From the NCBI GenBank assembly GCA_947168865.1, contig CAMVNN010000009.1:1-26653 (forward strand): 26,653 nucleotides of DNA. The letters run 5' to 3'. A program made the translations under genes and the position numbers. Positions within the stretch are counted from its first letter, which is position 1. The number at the start of each line of letters is the position of its first letter. Source of the stretch: an uncultured Bacillota bacterium. GTDB taxonomy: Bacteria; Bacillota_I; Bacilli_A; RF39; UBA660. The notes beneath the pieces are model-generated. The model was not told where the DNA came from. It searched no databases and saw nothing but the letters and a program-made list of their open reading frames with translations. Below, piece after piece: positions 21,272 through 26,653 of this stretch.

Positions 21272-21907
21272 ATGATAGAGTGTCAGATTGAGGTCTTTTT
21301 AAATATATTTACAATGGATCAAGATAAACTCAAAATCTTGCTTTTGAAAAAAGAGGGCAGTACAATATGGAGACTTCCGAGTAGACTTCTTAAAATAGAT
21401 GAGTCTCTTGAAGCATCTGCAGGTAAGATTTGCAATAAATTTAAGCTTAATCCAGAAATACTTAAAGAATGTCATACTTTTAGTAATGTTAATCGTAATA
21501 AAGAAAGAAGAACGATTGCAGTTAGTTATATGACAATAATCAATAAGTATAGTTTGAAAAATTATGATTTTGAATATGAGTTATTCGATATTAATGATAT
21601 TCCAAAGATGGCTTTTGATCATGGAGATATTATTAATAATGCAATTTATTGTTTAAAAAAAGAACTGCTTAATTTAGACAATTTAAAAATTATTTTTCCT
21701 GCTGATTTTACTCTTCCAGAACTTCAGAAAGTATATGAGGAAGTCCTAGAAGAAGAAATTGATCGTAGGAATTTCCGCAAGAAGTTTTTACCATTAGTTG
21801 TCGAAACAGGCGAGAAAAATGAAATTTCAACAGGAGGGAGGCCTGCTAAACTTTATCGTTTTTTAGATAAAGATTTAGACAGGAATTTGTTTAATGTTAT
21901 CAAGTAA
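21272..21907 (+). CDS. NrtR-family transcriptional regulator (degenerate Nudix plus winged helix)
   Basis: The 211-aa protein is built like NrtR. A Nudix-fold N-domain (about 5-135) has a degenerate Nudix box (SLEASAGKICNKFKL lacks the REUXEE glutamates), so it senses rather than hydrolyses. A winged-helix C-domain (about 150-205) carries the family signature FTLPELQKVYEEVL...DRRNFRKKFLPL...GRPAKLYRF. NrtR proteins control NAD salvage or other nucleotide-related pathways and respond to ADP-ribose. No NAD genes are in this window. A palindrome at its own promoter suggests autoregulation. It overlaps the next gene by 14 bases. AAGGAG precedes the ATG. Confidence 0.9.
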   Translation: MIECQIEVFLNIFTMDQDKLKILLLKKEGSTIWRLPSRLLKIDESLEASAGKICNKFKLNPEILKECHTFSNVNRNKERRTIAVSYMTIINKYSLKNYDFEYELFDINDIPKMAFDHGDIINNAIYCLKKELLNLDNLKIIFPADFTLPELQKVYEEVLEEEIDRRNFRKKFLPLVVETGEKNEISTGGRPAKLYRFLDKDLDRNLFNVIK

Positions 21908-22271
21908 TGGATCAGTAAGATCAAGTTTTATTCTTTTATTTTTGGCAGTAGTTGTAATCTGCATAATATATTTTGTTGGTATGTCAAAAGGTAATTTGCT
22001 TACTAGAGTTTTTGGTAGTAGTTCAGATAATAACAATTATGAAAAAGAGTTAAGTGATGCAACTGCCAATTATATTAATTATTATTACAATGATTTAAAA
22101 TCTGGTGATAGATTAATTATAAAATTAACCACATTAAGAGAATACGGTTATGCTAAGATGACTGATTGTAGTGGATATTCTATAGTTGAAGTTAAGGGCG
22201 AAAATGTTATTACACCATATGTAAAATGTAGTAATTATAAAAGTCGTAATTATGCTGTAGATTATGAATAG
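21894..22271 (+). CDS. single-pass secreted-domain protein
   Basis: The 125-aa protein has one membrane helix (about 11-29, SFILLFLAVVVICIIYFVGM) and an outer domain. The outer domain contains LREYGYAKMTDCSGYSIVEV and a second Cys in PYVKCSNYKSRNY. The pattern GY...C-GY-V...Y-C-Y recalls small pilin-like or disulfide modules in uncultured gut Firmicutes, a weak similarity from memory. It starts inside the end of the NrtR-like gene (14-base overlap, AGGA upstream), so the two are probably cotranscribed. Function unknown. Confidence 0.7.
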   Translation: MLSSNGSVRSSFILLFLAVVVICIIYFVGMSKGNLLTRVFGSSSDNNNYEKELSDATANYINYYYNDLKSGDRLIIKLTTLREYGYAKMTDCSGYSIVEVKGENVITPYVKCSNYKSRNYAVDYE

Positions 22272-22280
22272 GAGTTTTAT

Positions 22281-23273
22281 ATGAACGAGAATAATGGAAA
22301 TAATAATCAGAATGGTTATCCTGATTATAATCATGACTATAATTCTGATAATTTTCTAGAGAATCAAGGAAATCAAGTTGATTTAAATAATAATTATACA
22401 AGTATGAATGACTTCCCTGGATATAATCAAAATAACAATACTTATAACAGCAATATTCAAAATTATAATGAAGCTGCTATAAATAATTATAATAGTCAAA
22501 GTAATGTTGGATACCAACAATATGGAGAAACTAATAATCAAAGCAATTATCAAGACACTAATCAATATACTCAAAATGGAAATGGATATGAGAAGTATGA
22601 TGAAGCTAACAACCAGATGTATGGTCCAAACAATGTAATTAGTCCTACTAAGGCTGATGCTGCGAAGATTGAAGAAATATTCAATAAAAAGAGTAAAAAT
22701 GAAAAGCTTGGTTTATATGGCATCATAGCTATGGCTCTCATAATCTTGGGTGGAGTAGTTTATGGAATTATCTCCGGAGATGAATTTTATATAATTGGCT
22801 TTCCTTTGTTGTTTGGCTTGGTTTTAATAATATTTTTAGTTATTTATCTTATTGCTTTATCAAAAAGAAAAAAAATGGTTAAAAGACCTGATATAAATGT
22901 CGTTAAGAGTGAACTTTTAAGTGACAATGTATTTGTATTTGACAGTGCAGGTGTATATATGACTCAGAATTATATTGTTTCCCATGGAGTTTTTTCAAAT
23001 ATCCTAAAATATTCTGAAATTGCTTTAATATATAATGAGAGAGTAATAACTAATGCTCGTGGGGCTAGAATTGATAATGGAATATTTATGATAGCTTTCT
23101 TAGTTAGTGGTAAAAGAGTTAATATTTTGAGAACATATGATGAAGATGAATTACAAATGATTGGGCGAGTTTTAAAAGAGAGAAACCCTAATATTTTGTT
23201 TGGTTTAAATAAAGAAAATAAAGAGAAATTAAAGCAAATTAAGAAAAATTATAAAAGTACAAAAAATGCATAA
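22281..23273 (+). CDS. membrane protein with Asn/Gln/Tyr-rich N-terminal tail
   Basis: The 330-aa protein has a long low-complexity head: I count 38 Asn in the first 120 residues, plus many Gln, Tyr, Gly and Asp. Two membrane helices follow (about 144-163 and 170-192). The C-terminal domain (about 200-330) has beta-strand segments (VFVFDSAGVYMTQNYIVSHG, ILKYSEIALIYNERV, KRVNILRTYDEDEL) resembling bacterial PH/YcxB-like domains; that is inference. The two helices place both tails on the same side, probably the cytoplasm. AGGAG precedes the ATG. It follows the previous gene by 9 bases and has no clear terminator. Confidence 0.8.
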   Translation: MNENNGNNNQNGYPDYNHDYNSDNFLENQGNQVDLNNNYTSMNDFPGYNQNNNTYNSNIQNYNEAAINNYNSQSNVGYQQYGETNNQSNYQDTNQYTQNGNGYEKYDEANNQMYGPNNVISPTKADAAKIEEIFNKKSKNEKLGLYGIIAMALIILGGVVYGIISGDEFYIIGFPLLFGLVLIIFLVIYLIALSKRKKMVKRPDINVVKSELLSDNVFVFDSAGVYMTQNYIVSHGVFSNILKYSEIALIYNERVITNARGARIDNGIFMIAFLVSGKRVNILRTYDEDELQMIGRVLKERNPNILFGLNKENKEKLKQIKKNYKSTKNA

Positions 23274-23281
23274 AAAAATGA

Positions 23282-23310
23282 TTGACAACAAATATTAAAA
23301 ATGTTATATT
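23282..23310 (+). promoter_or_regulatory. str operon promoter
   Basis: TTGACA (23282-23287), 17-base spacer, TATATT (23305-23310). Confidence 0.88.
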
Positions 23311-23321
23311 ATTGTTGCATT

Positions 23322-23357
23322 TTAATTGGGGATTTACTTCGGTAAATCTTTAATTAA
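23322..23357 (+). promoter_or_regulatory. 16-bp hairpin with C(UUCG)G loop in the str operon leader
   Basis: Bases 23322-23337 pair with 23342-23357 over 16 bp, including three G-U pairs. They are closed by the very stable C(UUCG)G tetraloop (23337-23342). It begins about 12 bases after the -10 box, so it is at the 5' end of the rpsL mRNA. It lacks a T tract and is not a standard terminator. It may stabilise the mRNA or regulate the operon. Confidence 0.75.
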
Positions 23358-23404
23358 GTAAGAATATGAAACACCTGGATGTGTGTAGTGGAAAGGAGAT
23401 TATT

Positions 23405-23818
23405 ATGCCAACTATTAATCAATTAGTTAGAAAAGGTCGTGGAGAGAAAACACGTAAGAGAAAATCACCTGTTTTAGGTATTGGATATAACAGTAGAGAA
23501 AAGAAGACTACTAAGTTAGATTCACCACAAAAAAGAGGAGTTTGTACTCGTGTTGGAACATTAACTCCAAAGAAACCAAACTCAGCTTTGCGTAAGTATG
23601 CTCGTGTTCGTTTAAGTAATGGTATGGAAGTTACAGCTTACATTCCTGGAGAAGGACACAACTTACAAGAACACAGTGTAGTAATGATTCGTGGTGGACG
23701 TGTTAAGGACTTAATCGGTGTTAGATATCACATTATTCGTGGTACACTTGATACTGCTGGAGTTGAAAAACGTCGTCAAGGTCGTTCAAAATATGGTGCT
23801 AAAAAACCAAAAAAGTAA
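23405..23818 (+). CDS. rpsL: 30S ribosomal protein S12
   Basis: The 137-aa decoding-centre protein is read from ATG 23405 (AAAGGAG upstream; [13 protein letters not shown] start as in Bacillus). A reading from 23366 would run into the leader. The [11 protein letters not shown] loop (K56, the K43 of E. coli counted with Met) is wild type, as is the RGGRVKDL lysine K101. The next position is unusual: KDLIGVRYH has Ile104 where nearly all bacteria have Pro (E. coli P91 with Met, P90 in older numbering). D102, the methylthiolation site, is kept. It opens the rpsL-rpsG-fusA operon. Confidence 0.98.
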   Translation: MPTINQLVRKGRGEKTRKRKSPVLGIGYNSREKKTTKLDSPQKRGVCTRVGTLTPKKPNSALRKYARVRLSNGMEVTAYIPGEGHNLQEHSVVMIRGGRVKDLIGVRYHIIRGTLDTAGVEKRRQGRSKYGAKKPKK

Positions 23819-23835
23819 AATAAAGGAGGATAAAT

Positions 23836-24303
23836 ATGCGTAAAAGACGTGCAGTAAAAAGAGACGTTTTAGCAGATCCAATATATAATTCAAAATTAGT
23901 TACTAAACTTATTAATAGTTTAATGATTGATGGTAAAAAAGGACAAGCTCAAACAATTCTTTATAAAGCATTTGATATAGTAAAAGAAAAAACAGGCGAT
24001 GATCCAATGACTGTTTTTGAAAAAGCTATGGAAAACATTAAACCAGCTCTAGAAGTTAAATCTCGTAGAGTTGGTGGTGCTAACTATCAAGTTCCAATTG
24101 AAGTTAAGGCTGATCGTAGTCAAGCATTAGGACTTCGTTGGTTAGTACAATATAGTCGTTTAAGAGGTGGACACTCAATGAGTGAAAAGCTTGCAAGCGA
24201 AATAATTGATGCTTCTAATGGTGTAGGAGGATCAGTTAAAAAACGTGAAGATACACATCGTATGGCAGAAGCTAATAAGGCATTTGCTCATTATCGTTGG
24301 TAG
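23836..24303 (+). CDS. rpsG: 30S ribosomal protein S7
   Basis: The 155-aa protein starts 30S head assembly by binding 16S rRNA and contacts the E site. It has the standard segments [52 protein letters not shown] and the C-terminal [24 protein letters not shown] lies upstream of the ATG. The spacing is 17 bases after rpsL and 14 before fusA. Nothing unusual is seen. Confidence 0.98.
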   Translation: MRKRRAVKRDVLADPIYNSKLVTKLINSLMIDGKKGQAQTILYKAFDIVKEKTGDDPMTVFEKAMENIKPALEVKSRRVGGANYQVPIEVKADRSQALGLRWLVQYSRLRGGHSMSEKLASEIIDASNGVGGSVKKREDTHRMAEANKAFAHYRW

Positions 24304-24317
24304 AAAGGTGATTAAGT

Positions 24318-26390
24318 ATGGCTCGTGAATATAGTTTAGAACATACACGTAATTTCGGTATCATGGCTCACATCGATGCTGGAAAAACGACTACCACTGA
24401 AAGAATCTTATTCCATACAGGAAAAATTCACAAAATCGGAGAAACTCACGATGGTGAATCTCAAATGGACTGGATGGAACAAGAACAAGAACGTGGTATT
24501 ACTATTACATCAGCTGCAACTACAGCTTTCTGGAAAGGTTATAGACTTAATATAATTGATACTCCAGGACATGTAGATTTTACAGTTGAAGTATCAAGAT
24601 CACTTCGTGTACTAGATGGTGCAGTTGCACTTTTAGACTCTCAAGCTGGAGTTGAACCTCAAACAGAAACTGTTTGGAGACAAGCAACTGAATTTAAAGT
24701 ACCTCGTTTGATCTGCTGCAACAAAATGGGAAAAATGGGTGCAGACTTTGAATATAGTTTAAAATCTATTAAAGATCGTTTAGGCGTTTTAGCTAAACCA
24801 CTTGTTTGGCCAATCGGATCAGGCGATGAATTTAATGGAATTATTGACTTATTAACAAGAACTACTTATCAATATGATAGGGCTCAAGAAGAAAATCCAA
24901 AAATCATTGAAATTCCTGCTGAACTTAAGGATTTAGTTGAAGAAAAACGTAATGATTTAATTGAAACAGTTGTTGAATTCGATGAAGAAATGATGGAAAA
25001 ATATCTTGAGGGTGAAGAATTAACTGTTGATGAAATTAAAAGATGTATTCGTAAGGGTACACTTGCTGCTGAATTCTTCCCAGTATTATGCTCAGATGCA
25101 TTAGGAAATACTGGTGTTAAATTACTTCTAGATGCTGTAATTGATTACTTACCAGCTCCAACTGATGTAGAATCAATTAAAGGTGTTGATGAAAGAGGAA
25201 ATGAAGTAGCTCGTCATCCATCTGATTCTGAACCATTTGCTGCATTAGCATTCAAAATCATGACAGATCCATTTGTTGGACGTTTAACATTCTTCAGAGT
25301 TTACTCTGGACATTTATCAAGCGGTTCATATGTTATGAATGCAACTAAGCAAGTTAAAGAAAGAATCGGACGTATTCTATTAATGCATGCAAATAATAGA
25401 ACTGAAATATCTGATGTATATGCTGGAGATATTGCTGCTGCAGTAGGACTTAAAAATACAACAACTGGAGATACTCTTTGTGAAGAAAAACATGAAGTTA
25501 TTTTAGAATCAATGGTATTCCCAGAACCAGTAATTCAACTTGCTGTTGAACCAAAATCAAAAGCTGATCAAGATAAAATGGCAGTTGCATTACAAAAACT
25601 TTCTGAAGAAGATCCAACATTTAGAGCATCAACTGATCAAGAAACTGGTCAAACTATCATCGCAGGTATGGGTGAACTTCACCTAGATATCATCGTTGAC
25701 AGAATGAGAAGAGAATTCAATGTTGAAGCTAATGTTGGTAAACCACAAGTATCTTATCGTGAAACAATTACTCAAGCAGGGGACTGCGAAGGTAAATATA
25801 TTAAACAATCCGGTGGTCGTGGACAATATGGTCACGTTTGGATTAAATTTGAACCAAATCCAGATAAGGGATATGAGTTCGTTGATGAAGTTGTTGGTGG
25901 TACAGTTCCAAGAGAATATATCCCAGTAACTGATAAGGGACTTCAAGATGCTATGAAAACTGGTATTTTAGCAGGTTATCCAATGATTGATGTTAAAGCA
26001 ACACTACATGATGGATCTTACCATGAAGTAGACTCAAGTGAAATGGCATTCAAGATTGCGGCTTCTATGGCTTTAAAAGAAGCTAAGAATAAATGTAAAC
26101 CAGTTATTTTAGAACCAATCATGAAAGTTCAAGTAGTTGTTCCAGAAGAATATTTAGGAACAGTTATGGGTGATATTACATCAAGAAGAGGACGTCCACT
26201 TGGACAAGAATCTCGTGGTAATGCCCTTGCAATCAATGCAATGGTTCCACTTGCTGAAATGTTTGGATATGCAACTTCTTTGCGTTCAAATACACAAGGT
26301 CGTGGTACATTTGTAATGGAATTTGATCACTATGAAGAAGTTCCAAAAAATATCGCTGAAGAAATAATTAAGAAAAATAGTGGTAACTAG
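24318..26390 (+). CDS. fusA: elongation factor G with altered G4 and G5 motifs
   Basis: The 690-aa translocase has all five EF-G domains. The P-loop [11 protein letters not shown], effector [17 protein letters not shown] and domain IV tip region ([13 protein letters not shown]) are normal. The guanine-specificity motif NKxD, however, reads N135-K136-M137-G138 (aac aaa atg gga). The G5 motif, usually C-G-S-A, reads C-S259-D260-A261, adding an Asp. In Ras-like GTPases the G5 Ser side chain contacts the G4 Asp, so the new Asp may replace the lost one; that is inference. It is the only EF-G in view and sits in the str operon, so it is presumably the main translocase. The usual tufA does not follow. 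Confidence 0.97.
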   Translation: MAREYSLEHTRNFGIMAHIDAGKTTTTERILFHTGKIHKIGETHDGESQMDWMEQEQERGITITSAATTAFWKGYRLNIIDTPGHVDFTVEVSRSLRVLDGAVALLDSQAGVEPQTETVWRQATEFKVPRLICCNKMGKMGADFEYSLKSIKDRLGVLAKPLVWPIGSGDEFNGIIDLLTRTTYQYDRAQEENPKIIEIPAELKDLVEEKRNDLIETVVEFDEEMMEKYLEGEELTVDEIKRCIRKGTLAAEFFPVLCSDALGNTGVKLLLDAVIDYLPAPTDVESIKGVDERGNEVARHPSDSEPFAALAFKIMTDPFVGRLTFFRVYSGHLSSGSYVMNATKQVKERIGRILLMHANNRTEISDVYAGDIAAAVGLKNTTTGDTLCEEKHEVILESMVFPEPVIQLAVEPKSKADQDKMAVALQKLSEEDPTFRASTDQETGQTIIAGMGELHLDIIVDRMRREFNVEANVGKPQVSYRETITQAGDCEGKYIKQSGGRGQYGHVWIKFEPNPDKGYEFVDEVVGGTVPREYIPVTDKGLQDAMKTGILAGYPMIDVKATLHDGSYHEVDSSEMAFKIAASMALKEAKNKCKPVILEPIMKVQVVVPEEYLGTVMGDITSRRGRPLGQESRGNALAINAMVPLAEMFGYATSLRSNTQGRGTFVMEFDHYEEVPKNIAEEIIKKNSGN

Positions 26391-26398
26391 GAGTTAAA

Positions 26399-26653
26399 AT
26401 GAAAATCATAACTAAAAAAGGTGGTTCAAAAGCCTATTTGGGCATTGTTGTTTTGAATAGAAAAAATCAAGGAATTACATTAAAAAAAGCACTTGAATCT
26501 ATGAAAGAGATTAAAATCGAGCCACCTGTAGTTATTGATGAACCTGTATTCATTGATGAATATAATTTTCCAAAATCAAAAATACAAATGATTCGTTCAA
26601 TTAAATTTGAAAATATGAGTAATCAAACTCAAAATAGTTTTCAAAAAACATTA
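26399..26653 (+). CDS. unrecognised protein, cut by the window end
   Basis: The 5' end of a gene: 85 codons are open to the last base. ATG 26399 has CTAGGAG upstream, 8 bases after the fusA stop, so it is probably in the same operon. The protein begins MKIITKKGGSKAYLGIVVLN and is basic, then has EPPVVIDEPVFIDEY. No membrane segment is seen. It is not EF-Tu, which usually follows fusA. Confidence 0.7.
   Translation, partial: MKIITKKGGSKAYLGIVVLNRKNQGITLKKALESMKEIKIEPPVVIDEPVFIDEYNFPKSKIQMIRSIKFENMSNQTQNSFQKTL

Noticed and set aside
22134..22574. Several Ile/Tyr-rich minus-strand frames opposite 21894-23273.
   Set aside because: They reflect the Asn/Tyr-rich coding strand; there are no ribosome sites.
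22281..22640. The AAT-rich stretch as a DNA repeat array or CRISPR.
   Set aside because: No regular unit or spacers; it is an Asn-rich coding region in one open frame.
1..26653. Phage, CRISPR-Cas, toxin-antitoxin or restriction system.
   Set aside because: None of the coding regions shows the signature proteins, and no repeat array was seen.

Overview
The window is AT-rich, densely coded DNA from a low-GC Gram-positive-type bacterium (Bacillota, Bacilli or an uncultured Mollicutes/Erysipelotrichia-like relative). The evidence is strong AGGAGG ribosome sites, TTGACA/TATAAT promoters, Bacillus-type gene neighbourhoods (radC-mreC-spoIVFA-spoIVFB-rplU-prp-rpmA-obg; rnhC-cvpA-trxA; rpsL-rpsG-fusA), ribonuclease HIII and the Prp/L27 processing pair. 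TGA is used as a stop (radC, mreC-like, spoIVFA-like) and Trp is TGG, so the code is table 11, not mycoplasma table 4. The lineage is inferred; no 16S gene is present.

Layout. 1-5500: a possible insertion-sequence end at the left edge, a lipoprotein (-), an HExxH protein (+), a membrane-anchored Ig-like/alpha-beta hydrolase (+), a complete-looking IS150-type IS3 element, and a double zinc-ribbon protein (-). 5506-5760: a two-gene tRNA operon on the minus strand. 5830-9811: a shrunken radC/mreC/spoIVF/rplU-prp-rpmA locus without mreB, mreD and minCD. 9858-14432: an acidic protein, fhs (formate-tetrahydrofolate ligase), a very short transcript with an 11-codon ORF, a CPBP-like membrane protein without its histidines, a 55-aa membrane peptide, and obgE. 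14484-16662: surface and envelope genes (small membrane protein, DUF192-like protein, Flp-like pilin, InlB-repeat protein). 16742-21161: rnhC (-), then cvpA-trxA and a ClpC-type unfoldase (+). 21272-23273: an NrtR-type regulator with a palindrome at its promoter and two membrane proteins. 23282-26653: the str operon promoter and leader, rpsL, rpsG, fusA, and the start of an unrecognised gene instead of tufA.

How the genes fit together. Most are translation and ribosome-assembly genes (L21, Prp, L27, Obg, S12, S7, EF-G, two tRNAs), each group with its own promoter. Between them are one-carbon metabolism (fhs), protein quality control (ClpC, thioredoxin), RNA:DNA hybrid removal (RNase HIII) and many small lineage-specific membrane or secreted proteins with their own promoter and terminator.

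The most unusual signals are: an EF-G whose guanine-recognition NKxD motif reads NKMG while the neighbouring G5 motif carries an extra Asp; an S12 with Ile at the nearly invariant Pro of the streptomycin/decoding loop; the short transcript at about 12039-12165; and an IS element sitting exactly between two convergent stop codons, with an internal inverted repeat that could block transposase translation from read-through RNA.
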